Positions 9,177 to 18,366 of a stretch of 64,000 bases of DNA are shown one piece after another. The DNA is from Pseudohongiella nitratireducens. GTDB taxonomy: Bacteria > Pseudomonadota > Gammaproteobacteria > Pseudomonadales > Pseudohongiellaceae. Position 1 is the first letter of the stretch, and the number at the start of each line of letters is the position of its first letter. A model generated the notes under the pieces. That model made no database searches. It worked only from the letters and a program-made list of their open reading frames with translations, and was not told where the DNA came from. A program made the position numbers and the translations under genes. The DNA is taken from contig NZ_LWHM01000034.1 in NCBI RefSeq assembly GCF_001642735.1, forward strand, positions 254,027 to 318,026, written 5' to 3'.

Positions 9177-11339
9177 ATGTCCAGTAAAGAGTTTATCTCG
9201 CCCTCCCTACAAGGCGGATTTCGCATCAGTGCCCTGTGCCTGGCCCTGTTTGCAAGCACATCCGCCAGCACGCTCGTCTCTGCCCAGCCAGAAGACGCGG
9301 AAGGTGAAGACTCCACTATTGTATACGAAGCCTCTTACTTTACTGATTACAACCCCGTCTCCGTCAATGACATGATTGACCGCATACCTGGTGTCAGCAT
9401 CAGCGGCAATTCCGGCGGTCGTGGCCTCGGCAGTGGCGGCGACCTGCTCATTAATGGTCAGCGCCTCGCGGGAAAGGACAACTCCCCCAGGGATCAGCTT
9501 AGCAGAATTGCTGCCCGCGAAGTCGAGCGCATTGAGATCATTCGAGGCACATCTGGTGAGCTTGCTGTACGCGGTTCAGGACAGGTCGTTAATATTGTGC
9601 TGCAGAACACCGGCACTCGCGCCAGCACATCGGTGGAAGTCAGCAGTGACCTGCATCGCCAGGATGGCACCCTGCAACCAGGCGCTTCCATCTCACACAG
9701 TCGTCAAAGTGGCGGCCTGAGCATGATGTTCAATCTGCTGGCTGATCCAAAGTATTCTTACCAGGAAGGTACAGAATACAGCACGGACGGTGCATTGAAT
9801 CCGACCCAGACCATGGAGCAGTTTTACACTCGTGATCGCATGAATTATCAGGCCAGTACGACAGTCGGTTATCGATATGACCAGCACCGTATGCAGGTCA
9901 ATGCTCTGTACGGCATGTCTGATCATCCAGTCGACCTTGAGCGCCACTTTTATCAGCCTGATATGCCAGCCACCATGGATCGCCAGGAGCGCGAGACCAA
10001 CGAGTACGAGCAAAACAACTGGGAAGTTGGCGGTGACTACGAATACAGTTTTGCAAATGGCTCTCGTGCCCTGATGCTGTTCGTTGTGAACGATCAGACA
10101 GACGACCGGATTTTTGATCGCTTCAATAACGATTCGCCTGCAAACATGGCGTCTGAAGAAAAAGTGATGTTCATCGACTCAGATGAACGCACGCGCGAGC
10201 GCATTGTCCAGGGCAACTACAACTGGTCACTCAGCGATTACCAGGACATGCAGCTAGGCCTTGAACGGGCACAAACGATTCTCGATACCAAGCTGTTGCT
10301 TGGTAAAAATACGGGTGATGAAGCGCCCTCTGCCGAATACGGTGGATTGCGACCAGCATTCTCGGCTTCCAACCAGGGCACTACCGTTGAGGAAATGCGT
10401 TATGAGGGTTTTGCCGTCCACAACTGGACGCTCAACGACCGCATGACGCTGGAAAGCAGCCTGGAGTACGAGACATCAGAGATTACACAATCCGGTGAAG
10501 TTACCATGGCCCGGGAATTCAGTTTCTGGAAACCGTCTATCGATTACCGCTTCAACATCACCAGTGATCTGCAACTGCGCGCAACTATTCAGCGTCAGAT
10601 TCAGCAGTTGAGCTTCGATAACTTTTCCGCATCAGCCAACACTTCAGACCCTGACCGTGATACCGATGCCGGTAATCCGGAGCTGGTACCGACCAAAGAA
10701 ACACGTTACGAGTTGACGCTGGAATACAGACTGCCGGAAGATGCCGGTGTGGTCAGCTCGCGCTTCTTCTTCCGTGACCTGACTGACCAGATCGGTTTGA
10801 TTGATGCCACAGTTGAACCCGAGTCCCCCTTGTCAGCATCCGGTAATATCGGTGATGCGGAACGCTGGGGTGTGTACCTGGATGGCAGCACACGCCTGGG
10901 CGCCATTGGTGCTCCAGACGCCTTGATTTCCTCAAGCCTGTACCTGTTTGACTCGGCGGTGACCAACCCCTTCCTCGGCAGCACCGAGCGTATTAACGGC
11001 CGAGGTCGTTTCTCGTTGGGTTTCCGTCATGACATTACTGACTGGAACCTCAACTATGGCTTCGATTATCAGAAACCATTCAATGGCGGAGAGAAAGAAA
11101 TCGAAGTTTCCTACATCGACTGGGATCGCAACCCGACCAGCCTGACCATGTTTGTGTCAACGGTGCTGTTTGATGATGTGACCTTCCGTCTGGAGTCGAA
11201 CAACACCCTGGACGACGACAGCTGCCGCTATCGTCAGCGTTATAACGGCCATGTCTCTTCAGGTGATATTTCCGAGATCGAAAATTTCTGCTGGGGTGGT
11301 GGTCAAAAGCTGGCGCTTAAAGTCAGAACAACATTCTAA
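9177..11339 (+). CDS. TonB-dependent outer-membrane receptor
   Basis: Predicted TonB-dependent transporter or receptor (720 residues). A signal peptide is visible at about 1-36 (ISALCLALFASTSASTLVSA-QPED). The plug domain follows: SVNDMIDRIPGVSI, LLINGQRL and VERIEIIRGTSGELAVRGSGQVVNIVL are characteristic plug motifs. The rest is a beta-barrel rich in alternating aromatic strands, ending in an aromatic residue (KLALKVRTTF), as expected for outer-membrane insertion. Start ATG has GGAG five bases upstream. No exbB/tonB, substrate-binding or uptake-regulator gene is adjacent, so the ligand cannot be inferred. A perfect 18-bp terminator follows. Confidence 0.9.
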   Translation: MSSKEFISPSLQGGFRISALCLALFASTSASTLVSAQPEDAEGEDSTIVYEASYFTDYNPVSVNDMIDRIPGVSISGNSGGRGLGSGGDLLINGQRLAGKDNSPRDQLSRIAAREVERIEIIRGTSGELAVRGSGQVVNIVLQNTGTRASTSVEVSSDLHRQDGTLQPGASISHSRQSGGLSMMFNLLADPKYSYQEGTEYSTDGALNPTQTMEQFYTRDRMNYQASTTVGYRYDQHRMQVNALYGMSDHPVDLERHFYQPDMPATMDRQERETNEYEQNNWEVGGDYEYSFANGSRALMLFVVNDQTDDRIFDRFNNDSPANMASEEKVMFIDSDERTRERIVQGNYNWSLSDYQDMQLGLERAQTILDTKLLLGKNTGDEAPSAEYGGLRPAFSASNQGTTVEEMRYEGFAVHNWTLNDRMTLESSLEYETSEITQSGEVTMAREFSFWKPSIDYRFNITSDLQLRATIQRQIQQLSFDNFSASANTSDPDRDTDAGNPELVPTKETRYELTLEYRLPEDAGVVSSRFFFRDLTDQIGLIDATVEPESPLSASGNIGDAERWGVYLDGSTRLGAIGAPDALISSSLYLFDSAVTNPFLGSTERINGRGRFSLGFRHDITDWNLNYGFDYQKPFNGGEKEIEVSYIDWDRNPTSLTMFVSTVLFDDVTFRLESNNTLDDDSCRYRQRYNGHVSSGDISEIENFCWGGGQKLALKVRTTF

Positions 11340-11358
11340 GTCACCAGGATTTTACCTT

Positions 11359-11403
11359 CGGACATAAAAAAGCCCCAACGCTTTCGGGGCTTTTTTATGT
11401 CCG
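11359..11403. terminator. Perfect bidirectional terminator
   Basis: An 18-bp perfect inverted repeat (11359-11376 with 11386-11403) containing AAAAAAGCCCC/GGGGCTTTTTT with a 9-nt loop. It lies between the convergent TonB receptor and methyltransferase genes and has T tracts on both strands, so it should stop transcription from both sides. Confidence 0.92.
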
Positions 11404-11424
11404 GTTCTGTGTCAGCTTCAGCAA

Positions 11425-12162
11425 TTACTCCAACGGCTTGGTGAACACAAACATATGCTGCCAGGGCAGTGTATCAAGCGTTTTATCCCACTCAAAGCCG
11501 ACTGCACGCATTTCTTTAATCGCCTGCTCCTGGGTCATTTTGTGCAGTGGTTTAATGGGTACTGAGTCATCCTCGCCACGATATTCCAGCAGATAAAGCT
11601 TTCCGCCCGGTTTCAGGCCATCAAAAATACCTTTCGCCATCTCATACGGGTGAGAAAATTCGTGGTAGGCATCAACGATTAACGCCTTATCCACAGTATT
11701 GGCAGGCAAATTCGGATCATCTATCTGACCCAGTATCGGCTCAACATTATTCACATCCGTTTGCGCCTTGCGGGTCTCCATCAGATCCAGCATTTCCTGC
11801 TGGATATCAACCGCCAGCACACGCCCATCACCAATCAGTTGCGCAATCGGAAAACTAAAATATCCGGTGCCGGCACCAATGTCGGCCACCACGTCTCCGG
11901 GTTGCAGATCCATATTCATGACTACCAGGTCCGGGCGTTCCTCGCTTTGTCGTTGCGGTCGCTCCAGCCAGCCTGCGCCCTGATGCCCCATGACCTGCGA
12001 GATCTCCCGTCCCATATAGAATTTGCCAATACCATCCCGGCTGGCATCCGCATCATGTATATACCCCGGATGCTCAGCCGCCAAACCTGCAGAACTGAAT
12101 AACCAGGCGGCCAGTCCCAATGCCCAGAGTCCGGACTGCTGTAATTTCCCAAAGGTCTTCAT
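11425..12162 (-). CDS. Class I SAM-dependent methyltransferase with signal peptide
   Basis: Rossmann-fold methyltransferase core: motif I VVADIGAGTGYFSFPIA, acidic loop GRVLAVDIQQEML, and the later strand GGKLYLLEYRGED. The preceding segment MKTFGKLQQSGLWALGLAAW followed by LFSSAGLAA-EHPG is a clear Sec-type signal peptide, so the enzyme appears to be exported, odd for a SAM-dependent enzyme. The open frame extends upstream to 12291, but the ATG at 12162 has AGAGGA upstream and begins the signal peptide, so 245 residues are called. It is divergent from the CoA-transferase gene. Substrate unknown. Confidence 0.85.
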   Translation of the reverse strand: MKTFGKLQQSGLWALGLAAWLFSSAGLAAEHPGYIHDADASRDGIGKFYMGREISQVMGHQGAGWLERPQRQSEERPDLVVMNMDLQPGDVVADIGAGTGYFSFPIAQLIGDGRVLAVDIQQEMLDLMETRKAQTDVNNVEPILGQIDDPNLPANTVDKALIVDAYHEFSHPYEMAKGIFDGLKPGGKLYLLEYRGEDDSVPIKPLHKMTQEQAIKEMRAVGFEWDKTLDTLPWQHMFVFTKPLE

Positions 12163-12290
12163 AAAGCATCCTCTTTTCGTGTTATGTGCTCTGGATTGTA
12201 ATGCATCGTGTACCGCCATGACAGCCAGATTGACTGTGCTAGAATCCAGCGCTTGGGGAGCAAAGAACCTGGAGAGGAGAATCCTGAGCA

Positions 12291-13475
12291 ATGAAACAAG
12301 TACTGGAAGGCATCCGTGTCCTGGATTTTGGACGCTATATCGCTGGCCCTTTTTGCGCCAGCCTGCTGGCTGACCTGGGCGCCGAAGTGATTCGCATCGA
12401 AAAAGTCAGTGGCAGCGAGGACCGTTTCCTCTCACCAGTCTCGGAACAGGGCGACGGTGCTCTGTTCATGCAGGTTGGTCGCAATAAACGCGGCATGACC
12501 CTGAACCCCATGAAGCCGGAAGGCCGGGAAATTGTCAAAAAGCTGGTCGCGGGCGCGGATGTCGTTGTCGCCAACCTGCCACCTGACACCCTGAAAGCCA
12601 TGGGCCTGGATTACGACAGTCTCAAGGCGGTCAAACCGGATATCATCCTGACTATGATCTCCGCTTTTGGCACGGGAGGCCCTTACAGTAACCGCGTCGG
12701 TTTTGACGGTCTGGGCCAGGCGATGTCTGGCGCGATGTATATGTCGGGCACGGCTGAGCAGCCCGTCAAATCTTATGCGCCGTTCATCGACTTTGGCACC
12801 GCCAGCCTGTCTGCTGTTGGCACCATGGCGGCCTTGTTTGAACGTCAGAGCAGCGGCCAGGGACAAGTGGTAGAGGCTTCTTTATTTAACACCGGTGTCA
12901 CCATGATGAATGGCACCCTGATTGAACAGGCGATGATCGCCGCCAACCGGCAAGCCACACTGAACCGTTCCCAGACCTCTGGTCCGGCAGACACCTTCCG
13001 CACCAAAGATGGCTGGGTCCTGATTCAGTCAGTCGGCGGGCCGCTGTTTGAACGCTGGGCCAACCTGATGAATGAGCCGGAGTGGCTTGAAGATCCACGC
13101 TTTAAAGATGACATCAGCCGCGGCAATAATGGTGAAGTCATCAGCGCCCGACTGGCCACATGGTGTGCTGAAAGAACCTCAGCCGAAGTGCTGGCTGCAA
13201 TGGAAGAGGCACGCATCCCGGCCGGCCCGGTACTATCGCCCCAGGAAGTCGTAGACGACCCACATGTCGCGGCACGAGGTATGTTCAAACAACTGGAATA
13301 TCCCGGTGCTACGAAAGCAGCTCCGGTGATGGACACACCCTTCTCCCTGTCCAAGACGCCACCCTCAGTCCGCCACCGTGCACCTACCCTGGGTGAACAC
13401 ACTGACATCATAATGCAGGAACTGGGCTATGATGATGCCAGTATTAAGGAGTTGCGCAACAAGCGGGTTATTTAA
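12291..13475 (+). CDS. CaiB/BaiF-family (class III) CoA-transferase
   Basis: Class III CoA-transferase that moves CoA between acyl-CoA and a free acid through an aspartyl-CoA anhydride. The N-terminus LEGIRVLDFGRYIAGPFCA is the family signature. Asp167 in FIDFGTASL sits where the catalytic aspartate of formyl-CoA transferase (Asp169) lies. The 394-residue length is normal. Start ATG follows the purine-rich GGAGAGGAG. The last 8 bp overlap the convergent nitroreductase-like gene. The substrate cannot be told; surrounding acyl-CoA genes suggest a role in acid catabolism. Confidence 0.9.
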   Translation: MKQVLEGIRVLDFGRYIAGPFCASLLADLGAEVIRIEKVSGSEDRFLSPVSEQGDGALFMQVGRNKRGMTLNPMKPEGREIVKKLVAGADVVVANLPPDTLKAMGLDYDSLKAVKPDIILTMISAFGTGGPYSNRVGFDGLGQAMSGAMYMSGTAEQPVKSYAPFIDFGTASLSAVGTMAALFERQSSGQGQVVEASLFNTGVTMMNGTLIEQAMIAANRQATLNRSQTSGPADTFRTKDGWVLIQSVGGPLFERWANLMNEPEWLEDPRFKDDISRGNNGEVISARLATWCAERTSAEVLAAMEEARIPAGPVLSPQEVVDDPHVAARGMFKQLEYPGATKAAPVMDTPFSLSKTPPSVRHRAPTLGEHTDIIMQELGYDDASIKELRNKRVI

Positions 13476-14211
13476 AGGTGAAGCCCTGTTCTTTCAGGAA
13501 GTCACGCATATGAGGTCGTGATTTCTCACTGAGCAGGGTCGATACCTGTTCGCTCCAGCTAATACCGTGCCCGCCACCCGTGCGGGTTCGGTAATACTCC
13601 TGAATTTCATTATCGTAGGCTGCAATGGCTTCACGATCGCCATCCGTGTTGTAGCTGTTTTCTTTGACAATCACGGGCAATGGCAAGCGTGGTTTACATT
13701 CCGGATCCTGGTCAGGGAACCCAAGACACAAACCAAATACCGGGTAAACGCCTTTAGGCAAATCCAGCAAATCAGCCACCTGCCTGGGGTTATTGCGAAT
13801 ACCGCCGATGTAACAAATCCCCAACCCGGAAGCTTCCGCTGCAACCACCACATTCTGTGCCAGCAAAGCCGTATCAACAGTGGCAATAATAAACTGCTCG
13901 GTGAACTCGCCGGAAAATGGCTTTTCATACTGTTCACAACATTGTCCAGCTCGATTCAGGTCAGCGCAGAACACCATAAACTCCGCTGCAGAGGACACGT
14001 AAGGCTGATTACCAGCGGCTTCTGCCAGTTGCTGGCGTTTGGCCTTATCCGTAACACGAATGATGGTCGCACCCTGGAGAAAACTGGACGTCGCCGCACA
14101 TTGACCAGCTACCAGAATTTCTTCCAGCAGGCCTGCAGGCAGGGCTTTGTCCTTAAACTTGCGAATACTGCGATGTGAACGAAGCAATGCCAGTGTTTCC
14201 GTGCTAATCAT
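13468..14211 (-). CDS. NADPH-dependent nitroreductase/flavin oxidoreductase (NfsA-like)
   Basis: FMN-dependent nitroreductase-family enzyme. The opening LLRSHRSIRKFKDKALP is the family N-terminal motif that contacts FMN, and GLGICYIGGIRNNPRQVADLL plus VYPVFGLCLGFPD are typical of the NfsA/FRP subgroup. Length 247 residues fits NfsA. The start overlaps the stop of the upstream beta-lactamase-fold gene in an ATGA (14208-14211), so the two are translationally coupled. Its 3' end overlaps the convergent CoA-transferase by 8 bp. Physiological substrate unknown. Confidence 0.88.
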   Translation of the reverse strand: MISTETLALLRSHRSIRKFKDKALPAGLLEEILVAGQCAATSSFLQGATIIRVTDKAKRQQLAEAAGNQPYVSSAAEFMVFCADLNRAGQCCEQYEKPFSGEFTEQFIIATVDTALLAQNVVVAAEASGLGICYIGGIRNNPRQVADLLDLPKGVYPVFGLCLGFPDQDPECKPRLPLPVIVKENSYNTDGDREAIAAYDNEIQEYYRTRTGGGHGISWSEQVSTLLSEKSRPHMRDFLKEQGFTFK

Positions 14212-15467
14212 GGTAACTCCAGTTGATTCAAAACTGTATCTAGAAATTTCGGAACGACATCATTAGCCAGCGGTGTCTGTGCGTTGAACAAAACCACCAT
14301 GGCTATATCCAGTGCCGGCACCAGTACCATTTCGGTTCGAAACCCTCGTACACCACCGCCATGATGCACAACTCGAATGCCGTTGTAGTCGTAGACGCGC
14401 CAGCCCGCGGCATACCAGGCACGCTCAACCCCGGGCCAGCGATTAAAGTATCCACCATAAGGAGTAGCAACAACAGGTTTATGAACAGACGCCAGTAATG
14501 CTGGTTGAAGCACATCAGGAAAAGCGCCCAGATTGGCCTGCGCCCAGCGGCTCATGTCACGAATACTGGCGTTAACGCCTGATGCTGGCCCCACTGAAAA
14601 ATAGGCTTCATTGATCGTACTAGGATGCCAGCTACCACGCGCATAACGGTGCGGTGAACTGGCATTCTCTTGAGCCTCGTACGCTTCAATGCTCATAGAA
14701 GCTGTTCTCATACCCAATGGCAGAAAGATGTTTTCCCGGACGAAATCACTGTAGCGCGTTTGCAAATGGGTTTCGACCACATCTGCGATCAATGAAAAAA
14801 CAACATTCTGGTATCCATAGCAATCACCTGGCGCACAAACCGTTGGCACCTCATGCAGGCGGTTTCTGATATCCGGATACAGAATGCCAGCATCCAGCAA
14901 ATTGGAATAGGCATGGGGCATTAATCCGGTTGAGTGGCTGGCAACATGACGCAGGGTGACACCTTCACTGACCGCCTCCGTGCCCAGGCGTAAACCTGGC
15001 AATAATGGCAATAAAGGTTCATCCCACTCAACAATGCCATGTTGAACCATCAGTGCCGCAACAGTGCCGGCAAACGTTTTAGACACCGAAGCAATGCGAA
15101 AAACAGTATCCACATCAATGTCACCGCTTTCCCCTTCCCGTCGTCGCCCCCAGGTTTCCAGATGCTCGACCGATTGAGAGGAAACAATTGACATTGCTAC
15201 GCCGGGCAAGTCGGCCTCTGATGCCTCATCAGCCAGCCAGTCAACAAAAGACTCTAACGCCTGATAATCCACTTTGGAGGGAGTCCCACGGACGTCAGGT
15301 GAAGGCCAGACTTCCGGAGGCGTATTCACGGCACCTTCCTGTGCAACACTGGGGAAGGCAAGCAAAAAAGCCGCAACAAAATAACAGTATGAACAAATTC
15401 TACTCAAGACAGGAGAAACCCGACAACGTAATGAACACTCAACAACAATAGCTGGCGAAAATACCAT
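14208..15467 (-). CDS. Serine hydrolase, beta-lactamase/transpeptidase-like fold
   Basis: Penicillin-binding-protein-like serine hydrolase (class C beta-lactamase fold). The nucleophile motif SVSK, the YQN (YxN) motif about 90 residues later and HHGGG (replacing KTG) near the C-terminus are all present in the right order. A hydrophobic segment ending FLLAFPSVAQ-EG suggests export. The frame extends to a TTG at 15485; ATG at 15467 is taken but has little Shine-Dalgarno support, and a shorter start closer to the signal peptide is possible. Such proteins are more often esterases or peptidases than true beta-lactamases, so resistance should not be inferred. Coupled to the NfsA-like gene. Confidence 0.82.
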   Translation of the reverse strand: MVFSPAIVVECSLRCRVSPVLSRICSYCYFVAAFLLAFPSVAQEGAVNTPPEVWPSPDVRGTPSKVDYQALESFVDWLADEASEADLPGVAMSIVSSQSVEHLETWGRRREGESGDIDVDTVFRIASVSKTFAGTVAALMVQHGIVEWDEPLLPLLPGLRLGTEAVSEGVTLRHVASHSTGLMPHAYSNLLDAGILYPDIRNRLHEVPTVCAPGDCYGYQNVVFSLIADVVETHLQTRYSDFVRENIFLPLGMRTASMSIEAYEAQENASSPHRYARGSWHPSTINEAYFSVGPASGVNASIRDMSRWAQANLGAFPDVLQPALLASVHKPVVATPYGGYFNRWPGVERAWYAAGWRVYDYNGIRVVHHGGGVRGFRTEMVLVPALDIAMVVLFNAQTPLANDVVPKFLDTVLNQLELP

Positions 15468-15519
15468 TCCAGGATCAGATTGCAAGTGCTTTACACCGTG
15501 AAGTCCTTAACCGTAAAGC

Positions 15520-15553
15520 AAAAAAAAGCCGACCCAGGAGGACAAGGCCGGCA
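15520..15553 (-). terminator. Terminator after the DegP-type protease gene
   Basis: On the minus strand GCCGGCC and GGTCGGC form a 7-bp stem (one G-T pair), directly followed by eight T residues. It lies about 75 bp past the protease stop codon. Confidence 0.8.
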
Positions 15554-15625
15554 AAAAGAAAGGGCAGAGAGCCTGAATCTGGCGGAGGTAGCTGCCCAAC
15601 TACCCCCGCCATCTGCGGGAAACTG

Positions 15626-17002
15626 TCAGGGAAGAATCAGTAGCATCTGCTGATCATCGCGTTGCACATTCAAGGCAATGACACCAGGGTCCTGATTCAG
15701 TATTTCATTGACATCACTCAGCGATTCCACCGACTGACGGTTGATAGCCAGGATACGGTCACCGGGACGCAAACCTGCCGCCGCTGCCCGGCTCCGGTTG
15801 TCCAGGTTGCCTACCATGATGCCGTTCGATGTTTCCTCAAGAACAGCACCGAAGAAACGTGGATCCTGGAGGTTACGGTCATTCTGGTTGTCATCGCCGT
15901 CAGCAACACTGCGAGAAGGTTCATCCCCCAGAATTGTCGCCTCTACTTCCATTTCACGACCGTCGCGCAAGATGGTCAGCGTCAGGTCACGCCCCACACC
16001 GGCCAGACCAATCGCATTGCGCAGATCCCGGCTGCTGGTGACAGTTTCTCCCTCAATACCGATGACGAGATCGGAAACCTGCAATCCGGCACGGTCAGCG
16101 GCAGAACCTGGAGCTACCTGGGTAATCAGAGCGCCTTCGCCAGAGCCCAGCCCAAGACCTTCCTCCAGAATCGGGGTATGATCCCGGATAATGACCCCAA
16201 GCTGTCCACGGCGGACCTCACCGTCGCGCTCCAGGTGCTCCATCACGGCTGCGACCATATCAACCGGCACCGCAAACCCGACGCCTGAATTGGTACCAGA
16301 ACCGGAAATGATAGCTGTGTTGATACCAACCAGGCGCCCGTTGAAATCGACCAGGGCTCCCCCGGAATTACCCACGTTGATCGCCGCATCGGTCTGGATA
16401 AAATCTTCGTAGTTCTCATTATTGATACCGGCACGCCCCAGTGCACTGATGATGCCCTGGGTTACCGTTTGACCAATACCAAACGGGTTGCCAATAGCAA
16501 CGACATAATCGCCTACACGCAAATTACCAGCATCCGCAAAAGGCAGATCGCGCAATCGATCCGCCTCGATTTGCAACAAGGCAATATCGGTTCGCTCATC
16601 GCTGCCTATCAGTTCGGCTTCGAAAACACGACCATCCTGGAGGCCAACAGTAATCGTATCTGCATCCGCGACTACGTGATGATTGCTGATGATGTATCCC
16701 TGCTCGGCATCGACGACCACGCCAGAACCCGCTCCTCGGGAACGGCGCACCGGAGGCTCCCCGGATTCACCAAAAAACTGGAACACCTCTGGCATTCGTT
16801 GAGAACGCACGACACCAATATTGACGACAGCCGGGGTGACGGTTTCAAGCATGGGTGCCAGAGATTGAGCATGACCATTGCCTGAAAAGCGTCCAGACGT
16901 ATCACGCTCTTCGGCATGAACCAGATAACTGCCTGCAGAGGCAAGACATAATGCACCTACAGCAGCAATGCCCGCGAATTTCCGTAAACGAGTCATTAAC
17001 AT
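15626..17002 (-). CDS. Periplasmic DegP/DegQ-type serine protease
   Basis: HtrA-family protease/chaperone for misfolded envelope proteins. Residues about 1-30 form a signal peptide (FAGIAAVGALCLASAGSYLV). The trypsin-like domain has the triad His109 (SNHHVV), Asp139 (TDIALL) and Ser213 (GNSGGAL), followed by two PDZ domains (about 265-350 and 370-458), ending in DVNEILNQDPGVIALNVQRD. The frame opens at 17128, but ATG 17002 has AGGAGG eight bases upstream and begins the signal peptide, giving 458 residues. It is divergent from the CadC-like regulator. No mucA/mucB or rpoE gene is adjacent, so I do not assign the mucD name. Confidence 0.93.
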   Translation of the reverse strand: MLMTRLRKFAGIAAVGALCLASAGSYLVHAEERDTSGRFSGNGHAQSLAPMLETVTPAVVNIGVVRSQRMPEVFQFFGESGEPPVRRSRGAGSGVVVDAEQGYIISNHHVVADADTITVGLQDGRVFEAELIGSDERTDIALLQIEADRLRDLPFADAGNLRVGDYVVAIGNPFGIGQTVTQGIISALGRAGINNENYEDFIQTDAAINVGNSGGALVDFNGRLVGINTAIISGSGTNSGVGFAVPVDMVAAVMEHLERDGEVRRGQLGVIIRDHTPILEEGLGLGSGEGALITQVAPGSAADRAGLQVSDLVIGIEGETVTSSRDLRNAIGLAGVGRDLTLTILRDGREMEVEATILGDEPSRSVADGDDNQNDRNLQDPRFFGAVLEETSNGIMVGNLDNRSRAAAAGLRPGDRILAINRQSVESLSDVNEILNQDPGVIALNVQRDDQQMLLILP

Positions 17003-17265
17003 AGGTTTAACCTCCTGATCATCAAACGTTGGAGGCAAATTTACGCCCCTCATGGCCGTTAAACCTGAAAGAGGTATGAAAAAAATATCCAGAAAATGTG
17101 AAATTGCTACAATCTCAAGCAATTTCACTGATTTATCGGAGCGAATCCGCTATATATAAGCCTTGAATTCATAAATATGAGGAACAATATTCATATCAGG
17201 AACGTCTAAAACAGCAATATGTGAATATTTTTCTATCAAAACAGGTCTTACCTGATAGTGAATAC

Positions 17266-18348
17266 ATGAGCGAAGACAACGGAACCACAACAATGACAAC
17301 GCCATTTAAAGTGGATAACTGGCTGGTGGATCCCAGTGACAACCAGGCACAGCATATTATCAATGGTGCCATCCGCCCACTGGAGCCACGGTTAATGCGA
17401 CTGCTTTGCGCTTTGGCGAGCTCACCGCGCCGGGTGATCGACAGAAATACACTGATCGAATCAGTCTGGCCTCGCGTGATCGTTAATGAGAACTCATTGA
17501 CACGTGCCATTTCTGATCTTCGAAAGGCACTGCACACAGATGACGTCACCGGTAAGAAATTGATTCAAACCGTACCCAAACGCGGCTATCGGCTGATGGC
17601 TGAGGTAGCGGTGGTGACAGATCAACCAGACACAGAATCCCCAGCCAGTGTTGACACCAGCGCCCGGACTCAAGCCCAGGCACAGCCAGCAAACGTAGCA
17701 GATACCACCAGTATGACTCAGGTGGCAAACTGGCAGCGCTGGCTGCCTGCCATGGCTGCATCCCTGCTAGTGGTAATTGCAGCTGTCATGCAACTGCCAG
17801 GACGCATGCTGGAGACCCAGCCGCAAACCCTAAGTCAGGAGAGCGACTTTCAGCAGTCGATACCGGCCCAGGATATGATTGTTGGACAACCCGTGATGCC
17901 AGCCAGAAATGCCTTGGCGGAACAGACTGCTCTGACAGCAACCAATACTTTTCATTGGCATGGCGATGTAGCCGAAGATTTTGACAGCGCGCTAGTCTCG
18001 GAAGAAGCGCCAGCCAATGCCGCCGTACTGGCGCCTGAAGGAAATTTGCTGGCCTATGTTGAACACAGCAACAATGCCAGTCGCCTGATGTTGCGCCCGA
18101 CCTATACCGATGCCAAGCCATGGACGGCCTTCACGACGGACGAAAGAATCATGCAGTTGCAGTGGTCCCCCTTAGGTGATGGCGTTTTGTTCACGCTGGA
18201 AGGAACCGCTACAGCAGGCAGCAACAGACCAGGCCACGCCTATCGTCGCCTGATGTTGCTGGATATTCAGTCACTGGCTCTGCATGAGCTGTACCGTAAA
18301 GAAGACAGCCCGGCAGCGAACCGAAACAGCTCAGGCAACCTTACCTGA
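17266..18348 (+). CDS. CadC-like winged-helix regulator with membrane anchor
   Basis: One-component transmembrane regulator of the ToxR/CadC type. An OmpR-type winged-helix domain occupies about residues 10-115 (LEPRLMRLLCALASSP, LIESVWPRVIVNENSLTRAI, LIQTVPKRGYRLMAEV). A single membrane segment follows at about 165-185 (WLPAMAASLLVVIAAVM). The C-terminal ~170 residues contain only one or two TolB/beta-propeller-like repeats (LLAYVEHSNNASRLMLR, QLQWSPLGDGVLFTLEG), where relatives have a full propeller or TPR domain. Start uncertain: ATG 17266, GTG 17221 and ATG 17293 are all possible and none has a strong ribosome-binding site. Confidence 0.8.
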   Translation: MSEDNGTTTMTTPFKVDNWLVDPSDNQAQHIINGAIRPLEPRLMRLLCALASSPRRVIDRNTLIESVWPRVIVNENSLTRAISDLRKALHTDDVTGKKLIQTVPKRGYRLMAEVAVVTDQPDTESPASVDTSARTQAQAQPANVADTTSMTQVANWQRWLPAMAASLLVVIAAVMQLPGRMLETQPQTLSQESDFQQSIPAQDMIVGQPVMPARNALAEQTALTATNTFHWHGDVAEDFDSALVSEEAPANAAVLAPEGNLLAYVEHSNNASRLMLRPTYTDAKPWTAFTTDERIMQLQWSPLGDGVLFTLEGTATAGSNRPGHAYRRLMLLDIQSLALHELYRKEDSPAANRNSSGNLT

Positions 18349-18356
18349 GCTGTTTC
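18323..18356. terminator. Hairpin overlapping the CadC-like gene stop codon
   Basis: Perfect 13-bp inverted repeat (18323-18335 with 18344-18356) that spans the TGA stop of the regulator gene. It lies between two convergent genes. There is no long T tract, so termination efficiency is doubtful. Confidence 0.45.
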
Positions 18357-18366
18357 AGGCACGGGA

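Noticed and set aside
14208..15467. Antibiotic-resistance beta-lactamase
   Set aside because: The fold motifs are present, but most such chromosomal proteins with HHGG in place of KTG are other hydrolases; no resistance context is seen.
15662..16288. 208-residue plus-strand frame in the DegP-type gene
   Set aside because: Shadow frame of the protease gene; composition follows codon bias of the opposite strand.
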